From Paenibacillus senegalimassiliensis (GTDB lineage Bacteria; Bacillota; Bacilli; Paenibacillales; Paenibacillaceae), in contig NZ_LN909046.1 in assembly GCF_001486585.1 (NCBI RefSeq), forward strand, positions 806,001-870,000: a stretch of DNA of 64,000 nt, given 5' to 3'. Below are positions 52,630 through 61,928 of the stretch, in pieces. Under the pieces are notes generated by a model that saw nothing but the letters and a program-made list of their open reading frames with translations, was not told the DNA's origin and did not search any database. The number at the start of each line of letters is the position of its first letter. Position 1 is the stretch's first letter. The translations under genes and the position numbers were made by a program.

Positions 52630-53535
52630 ATGAAAATAAGCAGGCTGTTTGAAATTGTCTACATTTTGCTCGACAAGAAGACGGTTACCGCCAAGGAGTT
52701 AGCTAGCCATTTTGAAGTATCGGTCAGGACGATTTATCGAGATATTGATACGCTCAGTAACTCGGGTATACCTGTATATACGAGTCAAGGCAAAGGTGGC
52801 GGCATAGCCCTGCTTGAGGATTTTGTCTTGAATAAATCTGTACTTTCCGAGCAGGAGCAGCAGCAAATTTTAATCGCTTTACAAAATCTTTCTGCCACTC
52901 AATATCCTGATCTGGATGATATGCTATCGCGTCTAAGCAGTCTGTTTCAACAAAAGAATAACCATTGGATCGAAGTGGATTTCTCTCCTTGGGGAAGTAA
53001 TGAAGAACATAAAGAAAAGTTCAATCTGCTGAGATTAGCCATTACCGAATCTCGGGTGATTAAATTTGCTTATTTCAATTCTGCGGGCGTCAAGAGTTTA
53101 CGTCATGCTGAGCCGGTGCAATTGGTATTCAAGCATAGAGCCTGGTACCTGATTGCTTATCAGCTTGAGAAAAAGGCCTATCGGACCTTCAAGGTAACTC
53201 GTATAAATGACGTTGAAATGACGAATGAATTGTTCGAAACAAGATTAGAGCCACCAGCTCATATAGACAGCGGATTTGCCGGCAGCTTGATCCCCATTGA
53301 ATTGAGAGTGTCCCCTTTGGGAGCATTTAGGATATATGATGAATTCTTCGAAAAAGACGTCGTGCAAAACGAAGATGGATCTTTTACGGTTACAACGTCG
53401 TTCCCCGATGGTGAATGGCTTTATCACTACCTGCTCTCCTTTGGAGCTACTCTACTACATATTGAGCCGCAAAGTGTCCGTGACACTCTTCTTAGTAAAA
53501 TAAAGGCATTGGAAGATAACCTAACCAAGGGCTAA
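52630..53535 (+). CDS. WYL-domain transcriptional regulator
   Basis: 301 residues. N-terminal HTH_11/DeoR-like winged helix (RLFEIVYILLDKKTVTAKEL...FEVSVRTIYRDIDTLSNSGIPVYT), then a WYL domain (KFAYFNSAGVKSLRHAEPVQLVFKHRAWYLIAYQ) that usually senses a nucleotide-type or other ligand, and a WCX C-terminal extension. AGAGGAGGG upstream of the ATG. The target is unknown; the liv operon begins 480 bases downstream and is a candidate by position only. Confidence 0.88.
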   Translation: MKISRLFEIVYILLDKKTVTAKELASHFEVSVRTIYRDIDTLSNSGIPVYTSQGKGGGIALLEDFVLNKSVLSEQEQQQILIALQNLSATQYPDLDDMLSRLSSLFQQKNNHWIEVDFSPWGSNEEHKEKFNLLRLAITESRVIKFAYFNSAGVKSLRHAEPVQLVFKHRAWYLIAYQLEKKAYRTFKVTRINDVEMTNELFETRLEPPAHIDSGFAGSLIPIELRVSPLGAFRIYDEFFEKDVVQNEDGSFTVTTSFPDGEWLYHYLLSFGATLLHIEPQSVRDTLLSKIKALEDNLTKG

Positions 53536-54017
53536 GCGATCATGATTGCTTCAGTTCCTCCACTTCATTGCCCGCAATGGGCCATCGCTGTTGCTGCGCC
53601 ATTGTCAACCTTCCAACTCTCCCTGCGTCTGTCAGGAAGGCAAATAATATCCTCAAAGCTTATTCCTCGTTCTTGCATCTTGATCAACCTTTCTGTTGGA
53701 TTAACCTCTCTCATCTTACAACCCAATACTAGACGGCAGTATGTCATGTTATAAATGGTGGGTTTTGTCAGTTTCAAGTCACTAAATATGACATAAATAA
53801 GGAGTTATCTAAAAAATATCGTTTGTTCACAAAATGGAAAGGTAGGAAATTATAGTATTTAGTAGTTTGGGCAGTAAGGTTATTCTCAAATGTCATGATT
53901 ACTGACATACACAACACATCCGAGAGACAGATGAGGAACATGTGGCAGGGCGCAAGCACGAACTGGCTGAATGTCAGTAAGGACGGCGCAACTATTAATG
54001 AAGGGGATGACGTTTCT
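53536..54017. other. 482-base interval before the liv operon
   Basis: No convincing gene. A 70-codon minus-strand frame (53565-53777) has no clear ribosome site or recognisable domain and could be a gene remnant. ATGTCA-TGATTAC-TGACAT (53890-53908) is an inverted repeat that could be an operator or hairpin. The sequence from 53780 is AT-rich and should contain the liv promoter, but no strong -35/-10 pair was identified. Confidence 0.4.
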
Positions 54018-55223
54018 ATGAAAGTCAAAAAATTACTGGCATCACTCACAATCTCTTGCTTAATCATCGGATTGCTCTCGGCGTGTAACTCCTCCGGGAC
54101 AGGAGGAGGCGCATCGTCAGGCTCGGGAGGCGGGGATCTAACGGTCATCAAGATTGCCTCGCAATCACCATTATCCGGAGGCTCAGCAATTCAAGGGGAG
54201 TCGATCAAGCTTGGCGGCCAGATGGCACTTGAGGAGCGGCAGGCTGAATTCAAGGAACTCGGGTTCGATTTGCAATTTGTACCTTATGATGATCAAGGGG
54301 ATCAGAAGAAAGGGGTAGCCAATTCCGAGTTGATTGGTGCCGATCAGGCAGTTCTTGCTGTGCTGGGCCATCTGAATTCAGGCGTATCTATCCCAAGCTC
54401 GGTCGTGTATGAAAAATACAATATCCCGATGGTATCTCCGGCAAGTACGGCAACGGACTTTACGGACCGTAAGCTCAAGATTGCTAACCGGATTGTAGCT
54501 CGTGACGACTTCCAGGGACCTGCGGGCGCTGAATATGCGGTCAATACGGTGGGAGCCAGCAACATTTTCGTTATTCAGGACAAAACGGCTTATGGACAAG
54601 GGCTGGCTGAGGCCTTCAGAAGCGCCGCCGAAGAGCTTGGCGCCACGATTTCGGGATATGAGGGGATTACGATTGGGGAGAAGGATTTCAACGGTGTGTT
54701 GAACCAGGTACTTAGTAAGAAGCCGGACTTCATCTTCTTTGGCGGAATGTATGCGGAAGCGGGCTTAATCGTCAAGCAGGCTCGGGAGAAAGGAATTAAA
54801 GTACCTATTATGGGCGGGGATGCTCTGGATTCCTCGGGGATGATCGACATTGCAGGAGACAAGGTGCTGGATGTAGCTTACAGCTCGGTATCCACAGATA
54901 TTACAAAATCCAATCAGGCATGGGCAGATAAGTATAAGGAGAAATTTGGTAAAACGGTGGAGAACTATTCTGCTTATGGCTATGATTCTATGAATATTAT
55001 TCTGGATGGTGTGAAGAAAGCGATTGAAGAGGGGGAAGGGAAATTACCTTCTCGTGAAATGGTTCGCGATACAATTCGGGCGACGAGTGATTTTGACGGT
55101 ATTGCTACCAAAGTCAGCTTCGATGATAAGGGCGACAATGAATTTGCCAAAGTGTTCATTTACAAATTTCAAACGGCAACTTATCCCGGCACCTTAGTGT
55201 CGGAAATTGAACAGCCCAAATAA
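54018..55223 (+). CDS. livJ: Branched-chain amino acid ABC transporter, substrate-binding lipoprotein
   Basis: 401-residue type I periplasmic-binding-fold lipoprotein. Signal with lipobox LLSAC (after MKVKKLLASLTISCLIIG), Ser/Gly-rich linker, then IKIASQSPLSGGSAIQGESIKLGGQMALEE and VLGHLNSGVSIPSSVVYEK, typical of LivJ/LivK (Peripla_BP_6). The ATG at 54018 has GAAGGGGATG upstream; the open frame to 53895 adds an implausible leader. First gene of livJ-H-M-G-F. Substrate by family: Leu/Ile/Val, not proved. Confidence 0.92.
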   Translation: MKVKKLLASLTISCLIIGLLSACNSSGTGGGASSGSGGGDLTVIKIASQSPLSGGSAIQGESIKLGGQMALEERQAEFKELGFDLQFVPYDDQGDQKKGVANSELIGADQAVLAVLGHLNSGVSIPSSVVYEKYNIPMVSPASTATDFTDRKLKIANRIVARDDFQGPAGAEYAVNTVGASNIFVIQDKTAYGQGLAEAFRSAAEELGATISGYEGITIGEKDFNGVLNQVLSKKPDFIFFGGMYAEAGLIVKQAREKGIKVPIMGGDALDSSGMIDIAGDKVLDVAYSSVSTDITKSNQAWADKYKEKFGKTVENYSAYGYDSMNIILDGVKKAIEEGEGKLPSREMVRDTIRATSDFDGIATKVSFDDKGDNEFAKVFIYKFQTATYPGTLVSEIEQPK

Positions 55224-55263
55224 TCACAGCAGCGGATTTTAAAGTAGAAGGGGTAAGGACTTT

Positions 55264-56247
55264 ATGGATATAATCCTGCAAACACTCCCCCAGGTTTTGG
55301 TGGACGGCTTGACGCTGGGCGCTGTCTATGCCGTCGTAGCCATCGGTTATACGATGGTGTATGGCATTCTTGAATTTATCAACTTTGCGCATGGGGAAAT
55401 CTTCATGACGGGCGCTTTCGTAGGGACGGCTGTGCTGCTGACCATGAGCTCGGCAGGCGTGCTTGGCGGACTACCAAATGGGGTAACTTACTTTCTCATA
55501 TTGGTCACGGCGATGCTGTTCACGGGTGTGCTTGGTATTGGAATCGAGCGGGTGGCCTATCGGCCACTCCGCAAGGCTCCAAAGCTAATTTCATTAATTT
55601 CGGCTATTGGGGTCTCGTTCTTGCTACAGGATATCGTGCGGTTTATTGCGGATATTCGTACAGGAAACTTTGTCGTAACTGGCATTTCATTATACGGGGG
55701 TAACGTGAAGCTCGGAATCTCTTCGTGGTGGGGTGGATTTGACGACGCCTTCCTGAAGACGAATACGATCATTGTTGTAGTGGTGGCGGTAGCGCTTATG
55801 ATTGGCCTTGATTTCTTTGTCAATAAGACGAAATGGGGCACAGCGATGCGGGCGGTGGCCCAAGATCGGGAAACGGCTTCCTTGATGTCGATCAACGTGA
55901 ACAAAATGATAGCTTTAACCTTCTTTATCGGTTCTGCCTTGGGGGGCGGAACCGGGGTGTTATTCGCTCAGCAGTACGGAACAATTGATCCTTATATCGG
56001 CTTCATTTTAGGTATGAAGGCCTTTACCGCAGCGGTACTTGGGGGTATCGGGAATATTCGCGGGGCCATGTTTGGCGGCTTGTTCATCGGTGTACTGGAA
56101 ATGTTCTCTTCAGCGAATTTATCCATTATCACGGGAGGCGTACTTGGTGGGGAATATAAAGATGTAGTGGCATTTCTGATTCTAATCGCGGTATTGATCT
56201 TCAAGCCGGAAGGTTTATTCGGCAAAGCCGTGAAAGAGAAAGTGTAG
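55264..56247 (+). CDS. livH: Branched-chain amino acid ABC transporter permease LivH
   Basis: 327-residue integral membrane permease with about eight helices. Family motifs LVDGLTLGAVYAVVAIGYTMVYG-type N-terminus, INFAHGEIFMTGAF, and GMKAFTAAVLGGIGNIRGAM (the ATPase-contact region). AAGGGGTAAGG before the ATG; 40 bases after livJ. Confidence 0.94.
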   Translation: MDIILQTLPQVLVDGLTLGAVYAVVAIGYTMVYGILEFINFAHGEIFMTGAFVGTAVLLTMSSAGVLGGLPNGVTYFLILVTAMLFTGVLGIGIERVAYRPLRKAPKLISLISAIGVSFLLQDIVRFIADIRTGNFVVTGISLYGGNVKLGISSWWGGFDDAFLKTNTIIVVVVAVALMIGLDFFVNKTKWGTAMRAVAQDRETASLMSINVNKMIALTFFIGSALGGGTGVLFAQQYGTIDPYIGFILGMKAFTAAVLGGIGNIRGAMFGGLFIGVLEMFSSANLSIITGGVLGGEYKDVVAFLILIAVLIFKPEGLFGKAVKEKV

Positions 56248-57555
56248 GTGGGTGCCTTGAATCAAATTACGCAATGGATACAACGCCGTCAAGGCGCACA
56301 GGCTTCGTTATTCGCATTATTTGTGGTCGTTACAGCGGCTGGTGTTTATTTCTCAGATAAATCGGTGGTTTCTTTCCTGTTGCTACTAGGCTCATTGCTC
56401 TTATTGCACTATACGACGTTCCCGGGCAGAATCAAATGGTCCGTGGGTGCCTTGCTGCTGCTAATCATTATTCCGTTTGCGACCTCAGGGGGGCCCGCAC
56501 ATCAGTCCTATATGGAGGTAGCTACACAGTGCGGTATTTATATCGCTATGGCACTAGGGCTTAATATCGTCGTTGGCTTTGCCGGACTGCTGGATCTTGG
56601 ATTTGTAGCGTTTTTCGCAGTTGGAGCTTACACCTATGCTATCTTTGCTACACCGCAGGCGAATCAATTTATTGCCGGAGATCTGTTTCCGTTATCAGGT
56701 GGGGCATTCTGGATTTTCCTCCTGCTGGGTGGATTTATGGCGGCTTTGTTTGGGCTTCTGCTGGGGCTTCCCGTATTGCGCGTCAAGGGCGACTATCTGG
56801 CAATCGTCACCCTTGGCTTCGGGGAGATTATTCGGATTATATTCAACAATCTGGATCGACCCGTGAACATTACGGGTGGGGCGATGGGGTTATCTTCGAT
56901 TCAGGCACCGAATTTGTTTGGCTTTCAGTTTGCTTTTCCCAATCAATATTATTTTATCGTTATCGGTATTTTGGCAATTGTTATATTTAGTGTTCGGCGG
57001 TTGGAGCATTCCCGGCTGGGCAGAGCGTGGAAGGCAATTCGGGAGAATGAGATCGCCGCTCAGTCTATGGGCATCCCGCTTATTCGTACCAAGCTGTCAG
57101 CCTTTGCAATCGGTGCTTCCTTCTCTGGCGTGATGGGTGTCGTGTTTGCAGCCAAGCAGACATTTATTGACCCAACGAGCTTCACACTGCTGGAGTCCAT
57201 TACTATTTTAGTCATGGTGCTGCTGGGTGGCATGGGGAGTGTGCCTGGCGTCATCCTTGGGGCTGCGCTGATTACAATCCTGAATCTTCAGGTACTCACC
57301 GAGGTGACGAACTGGCTGAATCAACTGACCCTGCAAGGGGTCATTCATATTCCCAATTCAGTGTCTCCGGCGAAAATGCAGCGTTTAATCTTTGGATTGG
57401 TGCTGGTTCTAATCGCTATATTCAGGCCTAACGGGCTGATTGCGGCCAAGAATAAACAGGTAGATCCCGCACGGCTGAAGGCGGCGAATGATTCGCCTGC
57501 GACCATGCCTGCTCATGCCCCGGCAAAGACGCAAAGCGGAGGTGCAGCAAAATGA
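56248..57555 (+). CDS. livM: Branched-chain amino acid ABC transporter permease LivM
   Basis: Second permease, 435 residues with about ten helices. GLNIVVGFAGLLDLGFVAFF, VKGDYLAIVTLGFGEIIRI and VLLGGMGSVPGVILGAAL are diagnostic. The frame begins with GTG immediately after the livH stop; a TTG at 56257 (MNQITQ) behind AGGTGGG is an alternative start. A C-terminal cytoplasmic tail (Ala/Pro/Lys-rich) overlaps livG by 4 bases. Confidence 0.93.
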   Translation: MGALNQITQWIQRRQGAQASLFALFVVVTAAGVYFSDKSVVSFLLLLGSLLLLHYTTFPGRIKWSVGALLLLIIIPFATSGGPAHQSYMEVATQCGIYIAMALGLNIVVGFAGLLDLGFVAFFAVGAYTYAIFATPQANQFIAGDLFPLSGGAFWIFLLLGGFMAALFGLLLGLPVLRVKGDYLAIVTLGFGEIIRIIFNNLDRPVNITGGAMGLSSIQAPNLFGFQFAFPNQYYFIVIGILAIVIFSVRRLEHSRLGRAWKAIRENEIAAQSMGIPLIRTKLSAFAIGASFSGVMGVVFAAKQTFIDPTSFTLLESITILVMVLLGGMGSVPGVILGAALITILNLQVLTEVTNWLNQLTLQGVIHIPNSVSPAKMQRLIFGLVLVLIAIFRPNGLIAAKNKQVDPARLKAANDSPATMPAHAPAKTQSGGAAK

Positions 57556-58352
57556 CAATCCTGAAGGTCAGTGGGTTAGTCAAGCGCTTTGGCGGTTTGA
57601 CCGCGGTGGGGGGCGTGGATTTTTCCTTTCCACGTGGGAAGATATCGGCAGTTATTGGACCTAACGGAGCGGGAAAGACGACATTTTTTAACATGATTAC
57701 GGGTATTTATACGCCGGATGAGGGTCAGATCGAACTGGACGGAAACTCGATTGTTGGCGTTAAACCGCATCAGATTACTGGACGCGGGATTGCCCGGACC
57801 TTTCAAAATATTCGCTTATTCGGCAGTATGACGGTGCTGGAAAATGTGATGGTTGGCATGCATATTCATTTGAAATCAGGCATTTTGGGTACCTTATTGT
57901 CTTTGCCAGCGTTTCGGCATGAGGAGGATGAGGTGCACCGGGAAGCCTACCGTTTGCTAGAGTTTGTAGGTCTGGAAGATTTGCTGAACGAGCAGGCGGC
58001 CAATCTTCCTTACGGAGCGCAGCGGAGGTTGGAAATCGCCAGGGCGCTGGCGACAAGGCCAAAGGTTCTGCTGCTGGATGAACCCGCGGCGGGGATGAAT
58101 CCACGGGAAACGGTGGAGTTGATTGAACTCATTCGCAGAATTCAGGAAGAGACCGGGATGACGGTAATCCTGATCGAGCATGATATGAAGCTGGTGATGG
58201 AGCTCTCCGAACGAATTCTGGTGCTCGATTACGGAGTGAAGATTGCCGAGGGTGAGCCGCATGAGATACGTTCACACCCCAAGGTAATTGAAGCTTATCT
58301 GGGCACGAGTGCTGTTGAAGAGTCGGTGGTGAAGGAGGGAGAAATATCATGA
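57552..58352 (+). CDS. livG: Branched-chain amino acid ABC transporter ATP-binding protein LivG
   Basis: 266-residue ATPase. Walker A GPNGAGKTTF, Q-loop region ARTFQNIRLF, the signature LPYGAQRRLEIARALAT (YGAQR replaces the usual LSGGQ, as is normal for LivG), Walker B VLLLDEPAAGMNP, and H-loop IEHDMKLVM. ATG overlaps the livM stop and its own stop overlaps livF. Confidence 0.95.
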   Translation: MTILKVSGLVKRFGGLTAVGGVDFSFPRGKISAVIGPNGAGKTTFFNMITGIYTPDEGQIELDGNSIVGVKPHQITGRGIARTFQNIRLFGSMTVLENVMVGMHIHLKSGILGTLLSLPAFRHEEDEVHREAYRLLEFVGLEDLLNEQAANLPYGAQRRLEIARALATRPKVLLLDEPAAGMNPRETVELIELIRRIQEETGMTVILIEHDMKLVMELSERILVLDYGVKIAEGEPHEIRSHPKVIEAYLGTSAVEESVVKEGEIS

Positions 58353-59053
58353 GCTTGCTGGAATTGCGGGAGGTCCACGCTTATTATGGAGCGATCGAGG
58401 CGTTAAAGGGTGTGTCTCTAACGGTCAATGAGGGTGAGATTGTATCGTTAATTGGTTCCAATGGGGCGGGAAAGTCGACTACGCTTAAGGCGATTTGCGG
58501 ACAGGTGAGTACCAGCGGCAAGGTTTGGTTCAGCGGGACAGATATGTCCACGTTATCTCCACACCGGGCGGCGTTGGAGGGGATAGCTCATGTACCTGAG
58601 GGGCGCCGTATCTTTCCCAGACTCACGGTCAAAGAAAATCTGGAGATGGGGGCTTTCTCCGTCAAAGACAAGAAGCTGATCCGGCGACGCATGGATACGG
58701 TCTTTGATCACTTTCCACGGTTGAAGGAACGATTGACGCAAATGGGAGGAACGATGAGTGGTGGAGAGCAGCAAATGCTGGCCATCGGCCGGGCCATGAT
58801 GCTGGGCCCCAAAATTCTGCTTCTAGACGAGCCGTCCATGGGGCTAGCACCTATTATTGTTGAACAGATATTTGCTATCATCGGGCAACTGAATCGGGAG
58901 GGAATGACCGTGCTGCTTGTAGAGCAAAATGCTTATCAGGCGCTGCAGATTGCCCATCGGGGTTACGTCATGCAGACCGGGGAGATCATCATGGAGGATG
59001 AAGCTGCGGTATTGCTTGCCAACGAAGAAGTGAAAGAAGCCTATCTGGCTTGA
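58349..59053 (+). CDS. livF: Branched-chain amino acid ABC transporter ATP-binding protein LivF
   Basis: 234-residue ATPase partnering LivG. Walker A GSNGAGKST, VPEGRRIFPRLTVKENL, signature MSGGEQQMLAIGRAMM, Walker B ILLLDEPSMGLAP, H-loop VEQNAYQAL. The final codons form the left arm of the operon terminator. Confidence 0.95.
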   Translation: MSLLELREVHAYYGAIEALKGVSLTVNEGEIVSLIGSNGAGKSTTLKAICGQVSTSGKVWFSGTDMSTLSPHRAALEGIAHVPEGRRIFPRLTVKENLEMGAFSVKDKKLIRRRMDTVFDHFPRLKERLTQMGGTMSGGEQQMLAIGRAMMLGPKILLLDEPSMGLAPIIVEQIFAIIGQLNREGMTVLLVEQNAYQALQIAHRGYVMQTGEIIMEDEAAVLLANEEVKEAYLA

Positions 59054-59076
59054 CCAGATGGGCTTCTTTCACTTTT
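59028..59076 (+). terminator. Terminator overlapping the 3' end of livF
   Basis: AAGTGAAAGAAGCC-ATCTGG / CCAGAT-GGCTTCTTTCACTT, about 20 pairs, with the livF stop codon in the loop and TTTT after it. The stem is A/T-rich on its outer part, so it can also work for the convergent minus-strand gene. Confidence 0.85.
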
Positions 59077-59087
59077 AGGAGAAGTAA

Positions 59088-59678
59088 CTAATTAGCTACA
59101 AACAGATGGTTTGGTTCAAAGACCGATTGCGGAAGCTGTGAATAACGATTCATCTTGCGATAGACCTCCAGTGAACCGCTGTATTCGAGCTTAAGAGAAG
59201 TACAGGTGGAGAAGTCGGCGGGCGTGGTAAGTCCGGCTGATTTGTTCAGTAGCTTGACTCCGCCTTCCTGGAATACCTGGCTGACGAATTGAGAACAGAA
59301 ATAAGACCGATCTCCCCCCATCTCCATGTTAAGGATAATGCCGAGAATGCCCAGGAAATTATAATTGTACAGCTCACCATGGGCTTCAATCTGCTGCACG
59401 AAACTCCGCATATGCAAATAAGTGTCCTTGCTGACAGTACGGCTGTATACCGCGCAACTCGCCTTTTCGAACACCCCGCAGCGGACATCCTCCTTGACGA
59501 ACCCCCCATAAATCGGAATCAGCGGGTGCTTGCGTCCAAAGCTATACACCTCGCGAAGCTCGTGATCAAAGGAAATCGAGGCATGGTTAAAGGGAGCTTT
59601 CGTGTATAAGCCAATCATTTTGGCTACAATCGTATTCGGATTGCTTAGCAATATGTAGATCTTCATTGTATTGTTCAT
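59088..59678 (-). CDS. Permuted papain-like (YiiX/NlpC-P60-related) protein
   Basis: 196-residue soluble protein of the permuted NlpC/P60-like type. His in PFNHASISFD precedes the Cys in YFCSQFVSQVF, the circularly permuted order of YiiX/YebB hydrolases, with YNFLGILG between. Such proteins cleave amide or thioester bonds (lipid or peptide), but the substrate here is unknown. ATG 59678 lies 7 bases after GGTGG. It is monocistronic, convergent with livF. Confidence 0.75.
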   Translation of the reverse strand: MNNTMKIYILLSNPNTIVAKMIGLYTKAPFNHASISFDHELREVYSFGRKHPLIPIYGGFVKEDVRCGVFEKASCAVYSRTVSKDTYLHMRSFVQQIEAHGELYNYNFLGILGIILNMEMGGDRSYFCSQFVSQVFQEGGVKLLNKSAGLTTPADFSTCTSLKLEYSGSLEVYRKMNRYSQLPQSVFEPNHLFVAN

Positions 59679-59960
59679 GTTTCAACCACCGTTATATATG
59701 ATAATAACTGTTATACCTATGCGTCTTGCGTTATGAATATCGTACTAGTTTTTAACTGATTCAAAAACGGACCGAAGACGGAATTTATACTGGACTAAGG
59801 TCTTGTACACGCTGAGGCGACATAACAGGGATTTGTATAATGAAGGAAGATGAAAATCCGTCTTTTTCCAATTTTTTTATCGAGCCTTTGTCCTGGAAAT
59901 ATGTTAAAATGTGACAAGAAACGAGAAGTGGGGGAAATCAGCCGAGGAGGAGCAAGCATC

Positions 59961-60506
59961 ATGAAACAATGGGGCAAAAAAATCGGGCTAGCCGGCTTAT
60001 TATTGTCCGTTCTGGCCGTATCAACTATTATAACAGACGGGGGCGGCTGGGGTGTGGAAACAGCCCATGCAGCAACGCAAACTAAGGCTGAAACTAATAA
60101 ATCGAAAGCTCTGGCGATCGCATATGCGCAAATTCAGACGCAAAATGCGTCCAGAGTAGTCGCGCTTATAAATAAAGAGCGGATGGCCGTAGGCCTAAAG
60201 CCGCTTATGGTTCATACTAACTTAACAAAAATGGCAAAGACCAAGGCAATTGATATGTATAATAATCGCTACTTCAGTCATACCTCGCCGAAGTACGGAT
60301 CTCCCTTCGAAATGATGGATTCCTTTGGTATTACGTATAAATATGCTGGTGAGAACCTGGGCAAGGGACAACGCTCCGCCGAAGAGGTGGTCAAAGATTG
60401 GATGAATAGTCCCGATCATCAGGAAAATATCCTAAATCCGGATTTCAAGCTCATTGGTGTCGGTTATTATAACGGTCACTGGGTTCAGGAGTTTATCGGG
60501 AAATAA
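59961..60506 (+). CDS. CAP/SCP-domain secreted protein (YkwD-like)
   Basis: 181 residues. Signal peptide ending AHAATQ (IGLAGLLLSVLAVSTIIT core), then a CAP domain with VVALINKERMAVGLKPL, SHTSPKYGSPFEMM, AGENLGKGQRSAEEVVKDWM and SPDHQENILNPDFKLIGVGYY. The His-Glu pattern of the CAP site is present. The biological role of bacterial CAP proteins is not settled. The start is ATG 59961 behind GAGGAGGAG; the longer frame to 59850 is not needed. Confidence 0.9.
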   Translation: MKQWGKKIGLAGLLLSVLAVSTIITDGGGWGVETAHAATQTKAETNKSKALAIAYAQIQTQNASRVVALINKERMAVGLKPLMVHTNLTKMAKTKAIDMYNNRYFSHTSPKYGSPFEMMDSFGITYKYAGENLGKGQRSAEEVVKDWMNSPDHQENILNPDFKLIGVGYYNGHWVQEFIGK

Positions 60507-60588
60507 ATAACTTAAATTTGAAACCTCCAGACGGTTGCAGCGTAAACATAAACATAATCTGAATTTCTATACCGGGAGGAATAAAACA

Positions 60589-61260
60589 ATGTCTATATTT
60601 AAAAGATTACGTGATTTGACCATGTCCAATATTAATGCCTTGATCGACAAAGCGGAAGATCCTATTAAATTGACGGATCAATATATTCGGGACATGCAGG
60701 AGGATTTGGAGGACGCCGAGAAAGCGGTAGCCGCGCAAATTGCCATTGAGAAAAGATTCAAAGGTCTGTATGAAGAGCAGGAGGCCTTGGTCGAACGTCG
60801 TACGCAGCAGGCTCATCAAGCGGCCCAAGCTCAGAACGTCGAACTGGCTCGTCGCGCGTTGGAAGAGAAGAAGGCAGCGGAAGCCAAGATGGCTGAATAT
60901 AAAGCCAGCTATGATCAAAATAAAGCATCCGCAGACAATCTTCGTCTGAAGCTCGATGAAATGCGCAAGCAATTGACCGAGATGAAAAATAAGCGTGAAA
61001 CGTTGGTAGCTCGTTATAATGCGGCCAAAGCGCAAAATGAAATCAACAAGGCAATGAACGGATTTGGTTCCGATTCCGCAGCAGGTGGCATGAAGCGCAT
61101 GGAAGAGAAGATGCTGCAAATGGAAGCTCAGGCGGAAGCCAGCAATGAAGTGAGCTCCAAGGGCAGATCTTTGGATGATGAATTCGAAACTTTAAGCAAG
61201 GATGCTGCGGTAGAAGCCGAGTTGGCCGAATTGCTGAAGCAATATGAGGACAAAAAATAA
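60589..61260 (+). CDS. PspA/IM30 family membrane-stress protein
   Basis: 223 residues, almost wholly helical and coiled-coil (ALIDKAEDPIKLTDQYIRDM...ALEEKKAAEAKMAEYKASYD). PspA/LiaH/Vipp1-type proteins form ESCRT-III-like assemblies on damaged membranes. The N-terminal amphipathic helix SIFKRLRDLTMSNINAL is present. ATG 60589 has CGGGAGGA upstream. It is followed 32 bases on by a DUF4178 gene, a common pairing in Bacillales. Confidence 0.92.
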   Translation: MSIFKRLRDLTMSNINALIDKAEDPIKLTDQYIRDMQEDLEDAEKAVAAQIAIEKRFKGLYEEQEALVERRTQQAHQAAQAQNVELARRALEEKKAAEAKMAEYKASYDQNKASADNLRLKLDEMRKQLTEMKNKRETLVARYNAAKAQNEINKAMNGFGSDSAAGGMKRMEEKMLQMEAQAEASNEVSSKGRSLDDEFETLSKDAAVEAELAELLKQYEDKK

Positions 61261-61292
61261 GGGACCCATGGCGAAGTGAGGCTTGACCGGAT

Positions 61293-61799
61293 ATGAGCGT
61301 GTTGAAGAGAATAAGCAATCTGTTCGCGAAGCCAACTCCACCAGTTGCGGAGAAGAGTATGCTGGACCTGGGCCCGGGGGACATCTGCGAGGTGTCCCTT
61401 GTCTCTTATGAAGTGACCGGAAGGGTAGGTAACCGCGGGCGCAATGCGGTGGTGCTAACCTTGCAAGACGGTAGCCATATCAGCTACCTGCTTATAGAGG
61501 AACGAGAGTCCTTGCAGTATCAGTTGTATCGCCCGATTGACGGGCGGCTTGATGATCCTAGTCAGGTGCCTGCGCAAATGGAGCTGGATGGAACGCAATA
61601 TTACCTGGAAGAAGAATATGGCGGCCATGTTGCGGTGGTAGGCAAGACACCTTTTATGCAAGGTGGGGAGCAGCATGTCTGGCAATACCAGTCAGATGAT
61701 GGACATTTGATGCGAATCGAATGGCAGCATGGACGCTTTATGCTCTATGAGGGCGTCAAGGTCATTCCAGCGGATGTCAAGGTGATCCGCGGCAACTAA
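61293..61799 (+). CDS. DUF4178-type protein
   Basis: 168 residues, soluble, with a beta-rich C-terminal half (EVTGRVGNRGRNAVVLTLQDG...WRIEWQHGRFML-type, ending VKVIPADVKVIRGN). It resembles the DUF4178 family found beside PspA and YjfJ-type genes. The role is unknown; association with PspA suggests membrane-stress function. The ATG is preceded by a moderate site (GAAGTGAGG). Confidence 0.72.
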   Translation: MSVLKRISNLFAKPTPPVAEKSMLDLGPGDICEVSLVSYEVTGRVGNRGRNAVVLTLQDGSHISYLLIEERESLQYQLYRPIDGRLDDPSQVPAQMELDGTQYYLEEEYGGHVAVVGKTPFMQGGEQHVWQYQSDDGHLMRIEWQHGRFMLYEGVKVIPADVKVIRGN

Positions 61800-61880
61800 T
61801 AGCGCATAGACAAAAGCGCGGGGAACGGGACGGCAAGTCTCGCTTCTCGCGCTTCTTCATGCTTGGAAATGTGCTACCAA

Positions 61881-61920
61881 TATAAAAACATCCTCACGCT
61901 GCAAAAGAGCGGAGGATGTT
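61881..61920 (-). terminator. Terminator of the tRNA-Lys gene
   Basis: Minus-strand AACATCCTC / GAGGATGTT stem with a loop of about 16 bases followed by TTTATATT. Confidence 0.75.
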
Positions 61921-61928
61921 CGGTAAAT

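Noticed and set aside
53565..53777. 70-codon minus-strand frame as a gene
   Set aside because: No clear ribosome site and no recognised domain. It is kept only as a possible remnant in the description of that interval.
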